A program made the position numbers and the translations under genes. Below, one piece after another: positions 32,450 to 39,278 of a stretch of DNA of 39,278 nt. This stretch comes from an uncultured Oscillospiraceae bacterium (GTDB lineage Bacteria > Bacillota > Clostridia > Oscillospirales > Oscillospiraceae): contig CANROF010000023.1 in assembly GCA_947632155.1 (NCBI GenBank), positions 1 to 39,278 on the forward strand, written 5' to 3'. The notes below the pieces were generated by a model. It saw nothing but the letters and a program-made list of their open reading frames with translations. It ran no database searches and had not been told where the DNA came from. The first letter of the stretch is position 1. Each line of letters starts with the position of its first letter.

Positions 32450-33664
32450 TCACTTGCTCCCCTCGATGGCGGCGATGCGCTGGCTCAGGGTGGGGTGGGA
32501 GTAGTAGAGCTTCACCTGGATGGGGGAGGGGGAGAGATTTGTGAGGCTGTCGCGGCTGAGCTTTTTGAGGGCCGATATGAGCTCCGGCCCATAGCCCTCG
32601 CTGACGGCGTGGGCGTCGGCGCGGTACTCCGCCCGGCGCGTCAGGCCGCTGGAGAGGAGGGAGAAGACGGGCATTATGATGGGAAGCTCGATGACCGACG
32701 CCAGGAAAAAGGCAAAGCCGTAGTTGACCCCCTCAAAGCCGAAATCCGGGTAGATGGCCCCGGTGCGCACGGTGAGCCACACCGCCAGGACTATGAAAAC
32801 CACCTGGAGCGCGGAGAGGGGCATGGTCTTCAGCGTGTCCTTGTGCAGTCCGTGGCCCAGCTCGTGGGCGAAGACCGCCACGATCTCGTCCGCGGTCATG
32901 GTATCTAAGAGCGTGTCGTAGAGGACGATGGTCTTCGTCTTCCCGAAACCGGAAAAATAGGCGTTGGCCCGGGTGTCGCGCCGGGAGCCGTCCATCACCT
33001 GGATGGCCCGGACGGTGTAGCCGTTTTTCGTCAGAAGCGCCGTCAGCTTGTCTCGGAGCTCGCCGTCGGGCAGGGGAGTAAACTTGTTGAAGACCTTGGA
33101 AAGAAACGGGTAGAGCGCCGAAACGGCCGCCAAAATGACAGCCACGATGGCGGAGAAGAGCACCAGCGTCCAGTCCCCCAGCGCCCTGTATATCGCCGCG
33201 AAGCCGCAGACCAGCGCCACGGTGACGCCGGAGGATATGACGTAGGACTTGATCTGGTCCACCACAAAGACCTTCACCGTCCGCTTGTTGAAGCCGTACT
33301 TTGTGTCGATGACCATGGAGCTTATGTACGAGAACACCGCCCCCGCCAGGGCGTCCAGCGTCATGATGAACATCAGAAGCTCGATGGCGGCAAGGTAGGG
33401 ATTCTCAGACGGCGCGACCCTCGGCAGTACGTCCAACAAAAGCAGCGCGAGATAGATAAGGAAGCTGACCACGGTGCTGATAAGGTCCACGGCGCAGTTT
33501 TCCCCGTGGTAGCGCAGCCACGTGGCGTAGCGCTCCGCGTCGTAGACGTCCCGGACGTTCTCCGGCACCGGGTTGTCCTTGGACCGCCAGTCGAGAAACT
33601 GCATCAAAAGCTCATATACGAAGCTCACGGCGTAGAGGATGAGCCCTAAAAGCTTGAAGTTCAT
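32450..33664 (-). CDS. M48 family membrane metalloprotease (Ste24-like)
   Basis: This 404-residue polytopic membrane zinc protease resembles CAAX protease Ste24/HtpX. The zinc site HELGH is at 267-271, and the third ligand is the Glu of RRAEYRADAHA downstream. The C-terminal SHPTLSQRIAAIE motif is typical of the family. Several membrane helices flank the catalytic domain (about 60-80, 95-120, 140-180, 285-300 and 310-335). The Ste24-like N-terminus (YGFNKRT after the loop) is present. In bacteria it is thought to help membrane-protein quality control; the substrate here is unknown. It has a likely promoter at 33702-33730. Confidence 0.92.
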   Translation of the reverse strand: MNFKLLGLILYAVSFVYELLMQFLDWRSKDNPVPENVRDVYDAERYATWLRYHGENCAVDLISTVVSFLIYLALLLLDVLPRVAPSENPYLAAIELLMFIMTLDALAGAVFSYISSMVIDTKYGFNKRTVKVFVVDQIKSYVISSGVTVALVCGFAAIYRALGDWTLVLFSAIVAVILAAVSALYPFLSKVFNKFTPLPDGELRDKLTALLTKNGYTVRAIQVMDGSRRDTRANAYFSGFGKTKTIVLYDTLLDTMTADEIVAVFAHELGHGLHKDTLKTMPLSALQVVFIVLAVWLTVRTGAIYPDFGFEGVNYGFAFFLASVIELPIIMPVFSLLSSGLTRRAEYRADAHAVSEGYGPELISALKKLSRDSLTNLSPSPIQVKLYYSHPTLSQRIAAIEGSK

Positions 33665-33701
33665 GTTTTGGCCCCCTTACGGTGTGTTTTCCAATAAAAC
33701 A

Positions 33702-33730
33702 CATCATACACGCTTTTACGCGCAAAAACA
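33702..33730 (-). promoter_or_regulatory. Likely promoter of the M48 protease gene
   Basis: On the minus strand: TTGTTT (33730-33725), a 17-bp spacer, and TATGAT (33707-33702), about 40 nt before the start codon. A small hairpin of GTGTTTT with AAAACAC lies in the leader. Confidence 0.5.
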
Positions 33731-33758
33731 AGAGGAAAATGGGATTTATTGAAAGCTT

Positions 33759-34874
33759 TTACCCCTGAAAGTAGATGCCGATGTCGCCGGAGACGGTCTT
33801 GACACGCACGGTGTTGGCGCCGGAGAAGGCGCCGCCGTCGATGTGGACGGCGCCGGAGTTGGTGCGGGTCACGGCGGTGTAGAGGCTGTCGGGCCCGGCG
33901 AGGACCAGCGCCACGTCGCCGCTGACGGCCTCCACGGACGTCTCCCGGCAGGGGACCGTGAGCGGGAGCGTCATGTCCCCGCTGACGCTCCCGGCGGTGA
34001 GACGCTGGGTGACGGCAAGCTCCGAGGCGTTCACGTCGCCGGAGACGGATTTGAGGGCGAGACTGGCGGCGGAGAGGTCCTCCAGCGTCAGATCGCCGGA
34101 GATGGTGTTGACCGTCAGCTCCGGGGCGGAGAGGCCCCGGGCGTACACGTCCCCGGAGACGGAGACGAGGCTGATTTTCCCGTCCGCGGCGGTGTCCTCC
34201 GCCGTCACGTCCCCGTCCGCGATCTTCACGAAAAGCGCCTCCAAGGACACGTCCCGGCACTCCACATTGCCGGAGGTGGCGTTGACGCTGACGGTGACGG
34301 CGGAGACCCGGGGGATGTAGAGCTTTAAATTGAGCTCGTCCGTGAATAGTCCCCCCAGCGCCGGGGTGGAGAAGCTGAAGACCTTTCCGAAAAGGTTGAT
34401 GTGCGTCCTGGGCACGGCGCCGTTGCGCGCTCGGCGGATGGTGACGGTCCGCTCGCCCGAAACGTCGTAGCGCCACTCGTCCGTGACGGTGTACTCCGCG
34501 TGGAGCTGCCCGTCCGGGGAGGGGAGCAGCTCGATGTCGCCGGTGGTGTCATAGACGTCGATCCGTGTGACCTCCCCGGCGTCCCAGGAGCGGCGCACCT
34601 GACCGGGCCGTGCCTTCTCGCCGTCCCAGCGGTCGCCGTCTTCGTTCTCATCCGTCTTCTCCCGGCCCTCTTCCTGCCGCCAGGAGCTCCGGGCCTCCCG
34701 GATGATGTCGTTAAGATTCCCCATGGCCGCCACGGCCTCGGCCTCCGTCTGGCCGTCCTCCATGCGGTCGTCGATGGCCTCGGAGTAGAACATCACGATT
34801 TTTTGTATGTCCTCGGCGCTTGAGTGAAAGCTCAGGCCCTCACAGAGCCTGTCCAGGAATTCAGCCTTTGTCAT
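33759..34874 (-). CDS. DUF1700/DUF4097-type protein
   Basis: This 371-residue protein has a short helical DUF1700-like head (MTKAEFLDRLCEGLSFHSSAEDIQKIVMFYSEAIDDRMEDG) and a long DUF4097-type beta domain made of repeated SGDV units (VSVSGDVYARGL, NTISGDLTLEDL, KSVSGDVNASEL, GSVSGDMTLPL, EAVSGDVALVL). Such proteins usually form a right-handed beta-helix and sit with PadR regulators; the ligand is unknown. No membrane segment is clear. The ATG at 34874 overlaps the end of the padR gene by 14 nt, so they are coupled; an upstream in-frame start at 34952 lies deep in padR and is rejected. Confidence 0.85.
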   Translation of the reverse strand: MTKAEFLDRLCEGLSFHSSAEDIQKIVMFYSEAIDDRMEDGQTEAEAVAAMGNLNDIIREARSSWRQEEGREKTDENEDGDRWDGEKARPGQVRRSWDAGEVTRIDVYDTTGDIELLPSPDGQLHAEYTVTDEWRYDVSGERTVTIRRARNGAVPRTHINLFGKVFSFSTPALGGLFTDELNLKLYIPRVSAVTVSVNATSGNVECRDVSLEALFVKIADGDVTAEDTAADGKISLVSVSGDVYARGLSAPELTVNTISGDLTLEDLSAASLALKSVSGDVNASELAVTQRLTAGSVSGDMTLPLTVPCRETSVEAVSGDVALVLAGPDSLYTAVTRTNSGAVHIDGGAFSGANTVRVKTVSGDIGIYFQG

Positions 34875-35184
34875 TTTTCCAGTCCCCCTTAATAAATTCG
34901 TAGGCCCGCGTGACCTCCTCCCACTCGGTGAGGAACGCGCCGATGCGCGCAAGCCCCACGGGCGTGACGGAGTAGTATTTCCGGAGCCGCCCGTTGTGCT
35001 CGCGGCTTTCCACCGTCAGAGCTCCCGACGCCTCCAGCCGCTTCAAGATGGGGTAGAGCGTGGATTCGCTCATGGCCACGAAGGGCGATATGTCCTTGAT
35101 GATCTGATACCCGTAGGACTCGCCGCCTGAGAGCGCCTTCAGCACGCAGACCTCCAATATCCCGCGGCGCAGTTGAATATCCAA
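34861..35184 (-). CDS. PadR family transcriptional regulator
   Basis: This 107-residue winged-helix regulator starts (L)DIQLRRGILEVCVLKALSGGESYGYQII and continues SESTLYPILKRLEASGALTVESREHNGRLRKYYSVTPVG, the PadR signature. I chose the TTG at 35184 because AGGAGGTG lies 6 nt upstream and because the usual PadR start MDIQL aligns there; an ATG at 35220 is inside the promoter. It is co-transcribed with the DUF4097 gene, whose expression it probably controls along with its own. Confidence 0.93.
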   Translation of the reverse strand: MDIQLRRGILEVCVLKALSGGESYGYQIIKDISPFVAMSESTLYPILKRLEASGALTVESREHNGRLRKYYSVTPVGLARIGAFLTEWEEVTRAYEFIKGDWKNDKG

Positions 35185-35206
35185 GGCGTACACCTCCTGT
35201 CGTTCA

Positions 35207-35227
35207 ATACTATACAACACATAGTAT
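35207..35227. promoter_or_regulatory. PadR operator-like palindrome
   Basis: A perfect palindrome ATACTAT-N7-ATAGTAT overlaps the -10 box of the padR promoter, as expected for autorepression by a dimer. Confidence 0.65.
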
Positions 35228-35237
35228 CACGTGTCAA
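35209..35237 (-). promoter_or_regulatory. Promoter of padR-DUF4097
   Basis: On the minus strand: TTGACA (35237-35232), a 17-bp spacer, and TATAGT (35214-35209), 25 nt before the TTG start. Confidence 0.8.
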
Positions 35238-35280
35238 GTGGTATTTTTCATTTTTCTCCCGCAACACGCGGCACAAGCTG

Positions 35281-35309
35281 TCATATCCGTAAGACAAGGT
35301 CCATAGAAT
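35281..35309 (+). promoter_or_regulatory. Sigma-E-like sporulation promoter for spoIVA
   Basis: TCATATC (35281-35287), a 14-bp spacer, and CATAGAAT (35302-35309) resemble the mother-cell sigma-E boxes KMATATT and CATACAHT, and lie about 40 nt before spoIVA, a known sigma-E gene. Confidence 0.6.
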
Positions 35310-35350
35310 ACATCAGACCGCGGATTATTTTAGAAATCTGTAAGGGGGAA

Positions 35351-36835
35351 ATGAGCTTGGAAAACGAGACTTTGTATGAGGATATCGCCAGGAGGACTGG
35401 CGGTGACATATACCTTGGCGTGGTGGGCCCGGTGCGCACGGGCAAATCCACCTTTATCAAGCGCTTCATGGAGACGATGGTCATCCCGAAGATCGAGAAC
35501 GTCTACATGCGGGAGCGGGCCCGGGATGAACTGCCCCAGTCCGGCTCCGGCAGGACCATCATGACGGCGGAGCCGAAATTCGTCCCGGAGGAGGCCGTCA
35601 GCGTGGCCCTGGATGACAAGACGGCCATATCCGTGCGGCTCGTGGACTGCGTGGGGTACATGGTGGACGGGGCCCTGGGCGACACGGAAAACGGCGCGGA
35701 GCGCATGGTCACCACCCCCTGGTTCGAGGAGGAGATACCCATGCGCCGCGCCGCCGAGATCGGCACCCGGAAGGTGATAGCCGAGCACTCCACCATCGGC
35801 GTGGCCGTGACCACGGACGGGTCGGTGACGGACCTGCCCCGGGAGGCGTATGTGGAGGCGGAGGTGAGGGTGGTCAATGAGCTCCGGGAGCTGGGCAAGC
35901 CCTTCGTCCTCCTGTTAAACTGCGCGGACCCCGGGAGCGGCGAGGCCCAGGCGCTGCGGGATAAGCTGGCGGAGGACTACGGCGTCACGTGCCTGGCCGT
36001 CAATTGCATGACGCTCTCGTCCCAGGACGTGACGGAGATCATAAGGGCCGTCCTGGTGCAGTTCCCGGTCTACGAGGTGGGCGTATACCTCCCGGCGTGG
36101 CTGGGGGCGCTGGAGCGGGGCGACCCCCTGAAGGAGGCCGTGTACACGGCCCTCCGGGAGGGCTACGGGGATACGGTGCTCATCCGGGACCTGGATGGCC
36201 TCATCGAAAAGCTCCGCCAGTGCGACAAGGTCAGCGGTGCGGAGCTCAAAAGCCTCGACATGGGCGCGGGGCTGGCCTCCGTGGAGCTCTCCATGCCCCG
36301 GGCGCTCTTTTACGAGACGGTGGGGGAGATGTCGGGCTTCTCCATCGGAGACGACGGGGACCTCATCGCGCTTTTGAAGGAGCTCGGGAAAATAAAGCGG
36401 GAGTACGACAAGGTGTCGGAGGCGCTGCGGGAGGTCCGGGAGCGCGGCTACGGCGTGGTGATGCCGGATATTTCGGAGCTGACCCTCCAGGAGCCGGAGA
36501 TCGTCAAGCGCGCCGGGAAATACTCCGTGCGCCTGAAGGCCAACGCCCCGTCCATACATATGATCTCGGTGGACACCGTTACGGAAGTCTCCCCGGCGGT
36601 GGGCGGCGAGCGGTCCGGCGAGGACGTCATCAACTTCCTCTTGCAGGAGTTCGAGGGCGACACCGGGAAAATATGGGAGTCCAACCTCTTCGGCAAGTCC
36701 CTCCACGAGATCGCGGCTGAGGGCCTTCAGACCAAGATACGCAAAATGCCCCCGGAGGTCCAGACGAAGCTCCGCGGGACGGTGACGAGAATCATAAACG
36801 ACGGATGCAGCGGCCTTATCTGCCTCATCCTGTGA
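35351..36835 (+). CDS. spoIVA: Stage IV sporulation protein A
   Basis: This 494-residue ATPase polymerises on the forespore surface to form the base of the spore coat. The N-terminal domain has Walker A GPVRTGKST (about 25-33) and the switch-like RLVDCVGYMV; the middle and C-terminal domains follow. The extreme C-terminus, INDGCSGLICLIL, matches the conserved SpoIVA tail that binds SpoVM. The length is normal (about 492). The ATG at 35351 follows AAGGGGGAA. It is a single gene, and it shows that the organism can form spores. Confidence 0.97.
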   Translation: MSLENETLYEDIARRTGGDIYLGVVGPVRTGKSTFIKRFMETMVIPKIENVYMRERARDELPQSGSGRTIMTAEPKFVPEEAVSVALDDKTAISVRLVDCVGYMVDGALGDTENGAERMVTTPWFEEEIPMRRAAEIGTRKVIAEHSTIGVAVTTDGSVTDLPREAYVEAEVRVVNELRELGKPFVLLLNCADPGSGEAQALRDKLAEDYGVTCLAVNCMTLSSQDVTEIIRAVLVQFPVYEVGVYLPAWLGALERGDPLKEAVYTALREGYGDTVLIRDLDGLIEKLRQCDKVSGAELKSLDMGAGLASVELSMPRALFYETVGEMSGFSIGDDGDLIALLKELGKIKREYDKVSEALREVRERGYGVVMPDISELTLQEPEIVKRAGKYSVRLKANAPSIHMISVDTVTEVSPAVGGERSGEDVINFLLQEFEGDTGKIWESNLFGKSLHEIAAEGLQTKIRKMPPEVQTKLRGTVTRIINDGCSGLICLIL

Positions 36836-36842
36836 ACGCAAG

Positions 36843-36869
36843 AGCCTCCCGGCGAATAACCGGGAGGCT
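36843..36869 (+). other. Hairpin downstream of spoIVA
   Basis: AGCCTCCCGG (36843-36852) and CCGGGAGGCT (36860-36869) form a perfect 10-bp stem without a T-run, just before a second hairpin. Confidence 0.6.
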
Positions 36870-36877
36870 TAGGTTAT

Positions 36878-36905
36878 CGGAAAAAGCCCTGTCGGGCTTT
36901 TTCCG
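36878..36905 (+). terminator. Terminator after spoIVA
   Basis: CGGAAAAAGCCC (36878-36889) and GGGCTTTTTCCG (36894-36905) form a perfect 12-bp stem around TGTC. The T-run lies inside the stem, so it works best as part of the two-hairpin pair with 36843-36869. Confidence 0.7.
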
Positions 36906-36939
36906 ACAAGGGGAAAAACGTGCGGGCGGTTCCTGCGCC

Positions 36940-36968
36940 TTGACAATTGCGCGAATGTGTGTTAAAAT
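36940..36968 (+). promoter_or_regulatory. Promoter of the RNase J gene
   Basis: TTGACA (36940-36945), a 17-bp spacer and TAAAAT (36963-36968). It leaves a leader of about 185 nt before the start codon. Confidence 0.8.
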
Positions 36969-36983
36969 CAGCCTTACATGGAT

Positions 36984-37006
36984 AAAATCCCTTCGGGTGG
37001 ATTTTT
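36984..37006 (+). promoter_or_regulatory. Attenuator-like hairpin in the RNase J leader
   Basis: AAAATCC (36984-36990) pairs with GGATTTT (36999-37005), possibly capped by a C(TTCG)G loop, and ends in a T-run. It would lie about 10-15 nt after the transcription start and could end transcription early. The rest of the leader (37007-37159) has no clear structure. Confidence 0.45.
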
Positions 37007-37159
37007 GTGCCTTTTCAAGGGCGCTTAATTTATACATACATATATTGGAACGTCAGTTCATCGGGAGCTCTCTTGCCGGCGATTCAGGGCCGTCAAGGCT
37101 TCCCCGTTGAGCTTTATATGTGTGTGTCTACATACTTACTTTCAAAGGAGAAATACCGC

Positions 37160-38827
37160 GTGTCAACAAAGGAAAAACTGAAGATCGTGGCCCTGGGGGG
37201 CCTCAATGAGATCGGCAAAAACATGTATGTCTACGAGTACGGCCAGGATCTCCTGGTGGTGGACTGCGGAATCGGCTTTCCGGACGACGATATGTACGGC
37301 ATCGACTCCGTCATACCGGACATCACCTACCTTGTGAAGAACAAGACCCGGGTCCGGGGCATCGTCCTCACCCACGGGCATGAGGACCACATCGGCGCCA
37401 TGCCTTTCGTCATGGACGAGCTCATGCAGGTGCCGGTGTACGCCACGCCCCTGACGAACGCTTTGGTGGAGATCAAGCTTTCCGAGCACGGCATCGCCGA
37501 CAAGGTGAAGCTCAACACCGTGAGGGCGGGGGAGAGCGTGAAGATCGGCTGCTTCAAGGTGGAGTTCATCCACGTCAACCACTCCATCCCCGATTCCGTG
37601 GCCCTGGCCATCAAGACGCCGGTGGGCGTCGTGATACACACCGGCGACTACAAGATCGACACCACCCCCATCGACGGCGGGATGATTGACCTTGCGAGAC
37701 TGGGGGAGCTGGGCAAGCGCGGCGTGCTGGCGCTGGTATCCGACTCCACCAATGTGGAAAACCAGGGCTACTCCCTTTCCGAAAGCGTGGTGGCCGCCAA
37801 CTTTGAAAACCAGTTCAAGGACTGCCACGAGCGCATCATCGTCACCACCTTCGCCTCCAACGTCCACCGGCTCCAGCAGGTCATCAACTGCGCCAAAAAA
37901 TACGGCCGCAAGGTGGCCGTCACGGGCCGCAGCATGGAGAACGTCATGCGCGTGGCCACGGAGCTGGGCTACATGGACATCCCCCAGGGGATATTGGTGG
38001 ACATAAACCAGATAAAGGGCCTGCCAAAGGACCGGGTGGTGATCATCTCCACCGGCAGCCAGGGGGAGAGCATGAGCGCCCTCCACCGCATCGCCTTCAA
38101 CGAGCACAAGCAGGTGGAGATCATGCCCGGGGACAAGATCATCATTTCCGCCTCCACCATCCCCGGCAACGAGAACTCCATCACCGAGGTCATAAACGAG
38201 CTCTTCCGCAAGGGCGCCACGGTGGTGTACGAGCGCTCGGCGCTGCTCCACGCCTCCGGCCACGCCTGCCGGGAGGAGCTGAAGCTGATGCTGGCGCTGG
38301 TAAAGCCCCGCTTTTTCATCCCCGTCCACGGGGAGTACAGGCACTTGAAGCTCCACGCGGACTTGGCAAAGCAGATGGGCGTCCCGGCCAAGAACGTGGT
38401 CATCTCTGACCTTGGCAAGGTCATCGAAGTCTCCGCCCGCAGCATCAAGCTTGGCGGCGTGGTCCCCGCGGGGAAGGTCTTTGTGGACGGCACCGGCGTG
38501 GGGGACGTGGGCAGCGTGGTGCTCCGGGACCGCAAGCACTTAGCGCAGGACGGGATGCTGGTGGTGGTGGTGAGCCTCTCCAGCTACGACGGCTCCCTGG
38601 TGTCCGGCCCCGACATCATCACCCGCGGCTTTGTCTACGTCAAGGAGGCGGACGACCTGATGCAGGAGATGAAGGATGTGGCCCTGGAGGCCATCGAGTA
38701 TTGCAGCGCCCGTCGCATCAAGGACTGGACCGGCATCAAGGGCACCATGAAAACGCGCCTGTCCGATTACCTCTATAAAAAGACCAAGCGCAGCCCCATG
38801 GTGCTCCCGGTCATCATGGAGGTATGA
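37160..38827 (+). CDS. rnj: Ribonuclease J
   Basis: This 555-residue metallo-beta-lactamase/beta-CASP nuclease degrades and matures RNA (5'-3' exo- and endonuclease). The zinc motif HGHEDHIG is near residue 73, HTGDYKID follows, and the beta-CASP domain spans about 210-350. The C-terminal VHGEYRHLKLHA region is typical. I start at GTG 37160 (VSTKEKLKIVALGG) because AAAGGAG lies 9 nt before it; the open frame upstream to 37007 crosses the leader. The length equals known RNase J. It is followed by the ArsC-like gene after 1 nt. Confidence 0.97.
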   Translation: MSTKEKLKIVALGGLNEIGKNMYVYEYGQDLLVVDCGIGFPDDDMYGIDSVIPDITYLVKNKTRVRGIVLTHGHEDHIGAMPFVMDELMQVPVYATPLTNALVEIKLSEHGIADKVKLNTVRAGESVKIGCFKVEFIHVNHSIPDSVALAIKTPVGVVIHTGDYKIDTTPIDGGMIDLARLGELGKRGVLALVSDSTNVENQGYSLSESVVAANFENQFKDCHERIIVTTFASNVHRLQQVINCAKKYGRKVAVTGRSMENVMRVATELGYMDIPQGILVDINQIKGLPKDRVVIISTGSQGESMSALHRIAFNEHKQVEIMPGDKIIISASTIPGNENSITEVINELFRKGATVVYERSALLHASGHACREELKLMLALVKPRFFIPVHGEYRHLKLHADLAKQMGVPAKNVVISDLGKVIEVSARSIKLGGVVPAGKVFVDGTGVGDVGSVVLRDRKHLAQDGMLVVVVSLSSYDGSLVSGPDIITRGFVYVKEADDLMQEMKDVALEAIEYCSARRIKDWTGIKGTMKTRLSDYLYKKTKRSPMVLPVIMEV

Positions 38828-38828
38828 G

Positions 38829-39161
38829 GTGAACATACAGATATTCGGCAAGGCCAAGTGCTTTGACACGAAGAAGGCCCAGCGGTATTTCAAGGAGCGG
38901 CGGATAAAGTTCCAGTCCGTGGACATCCTCCGCTATGGGCTGAGCCCCCGGGAGTTTGACTCCGTCCGGCGATGCGTGGGCCTGGAGGCCCTCATCGACG
39001 AGAAGGCCCCGGGCGCGGAGGTCCTGAAGTACCTGGCGTATGACGAGGACAAGGCCGAAAAGCTCTTGGAGGACCAGCGCCTCATCAAAACCCCCGTGGT
39101 CCGCAACGGCAAACAGGCCACCGTAGGCTACTGCCCGGAGGTCTGGAAGACCTGGGAATAA
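38829..39161 (+). CDS. ArsC/Spx-like thioredoxin-fold protein
   Basis: This 110-residue protein of the arsenate reductase family starts at GTG 38829, with GGAGG 5 nt upstream inside the end of the RNase J gene. It begins MNIQIFGKAKCFDTKKAQRYFKERRIKFQSVD, with a single N-terminal Cys at residue 11 (no CxxC), and ends TPVVRNGKQATVGYCPEVWKTW, the ArsC/YffB signature. It may be a thiol reductase or a redox regulator; a true arsenate reductase is not shown. It is co-transcribed with RNase J. Confidence 0.9.
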   Translation: MNIQIFGKAKCFDTKKAQRYFKERRIKFQSVDILRYGLSPREFDSVRRCVGLEALIDEKAPGAEVLKYLAYDEDKAEKLLEDQRLIKTPVVRNGKQATVGYCPEVWKTWE

Positions 39162-39169
39162 ATAATTTA

Positions 39170-39201
39170 CCGCCCTCCCGGTTTGGGAGGGCGGATTTTT
39201 T
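39170..39201 (+). terminator. Terminator after the RNase J operon
   Basis: CCGCCCTCCC (39170-39179) and GGGAGGGCGG (39185-39194) form a perfect 10-bp stem followed by A and a T-run. The final 77 nt of the window hold nothing that I can support. Confidence 0.95.
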
Positions 39202-39278
39202 GTAACCGCTCAATAACCTCCCGCCTCCCAAAAGGCCCCCAGGTGTGAGATAATAAGCTCAAAAACTGCAATTGCAGA

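Overview
The window is most likely chromosomal DNA of a spore-forming, Gram-positive (monoderm) Clostridia species, with the look of a high-GC gut Oscillospiraceae. This rests on stage IV sporulation protein A, RNase J, three proteins with S-layer homology (SLH) domains, DUF6442/PadR/XRE small operons, frequent TTG and GTG starts with strong purine-rich Shine-Dalgarno sites, and no outer-membrane genes. The placement is inference; no rRNA or intact tRNA is present.

Layout. (1) Positions 1-16644 hold a type IV pilus locus, with an SLH protein first, then pilB-pilT-pilC, a pilin, a very large PilM/PilN-like protein ending in SLH domains, a PilO-like protein, three minor prepilins (the last carrying a CHAP amidase/peptidase domain), the prepilin peptidase pilD, and a further prepilin behind a terminator. 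No secretin or PilP gene is present, as expected for a monoderm. (2) Positions 16645-18700 are a scar-like region: two tandem 143-bp copies of a three-hairpin repeat, the 3' half of a tRNA-Arg(CCG), an Rpn-like (PD-(D/E)XK) gene, an AT-rich stretch, and the 5' half of a tRNA-Val(TAC) still behind a good promoter. (3) Positions 18701-21257 hold a small SLH/Ig-like protein, rpmE, and an intact ISAs1-family insertion sequence with 23-bp perfect inverted repeats and a 10-bp target duplication. (4) Positions 21277-30662 are one signalling operon: a REC-HD-GYP-PAS-GGDEF c-di-GMP enzyme, a free Hpt protein, two membrane hybrid histidine kinases, and a sugar-type solute-binding lipoprotein, closed by a strong terminator. 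(5) Positions 30663-39278 are mostly housekeeping: DIP1984 protein, a DUF6442/DUF6442/XRE operon, an M48 protease, a PadR/DUF4097 pair, spoIVA, RNase J and an ArsC/Spx-like protein.

How it fits together. The strongest novelty is a wall-tethered pilus machine. The PilM-like (cytosolic), transmembrane, PilN-like (extracellular) and SLH (wall-binding) parts are fused in one chain in a topologically sensible order. One minor pilin carries a predicted peptidoglycan hydrolase at its exposed end. The nearby phosphorelay, which ends in an enzyme with both a c-di-GMP synthase and a c-di-GMP phosphodiesterase signature, could control this pilus, possibly through PilB; that link is inference from proximity and known biology. 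Pilin genes share GC-rich conserved N-terminal parts and AT-richer C-terminal parts, suggesting that the exposed domains are exchanged.
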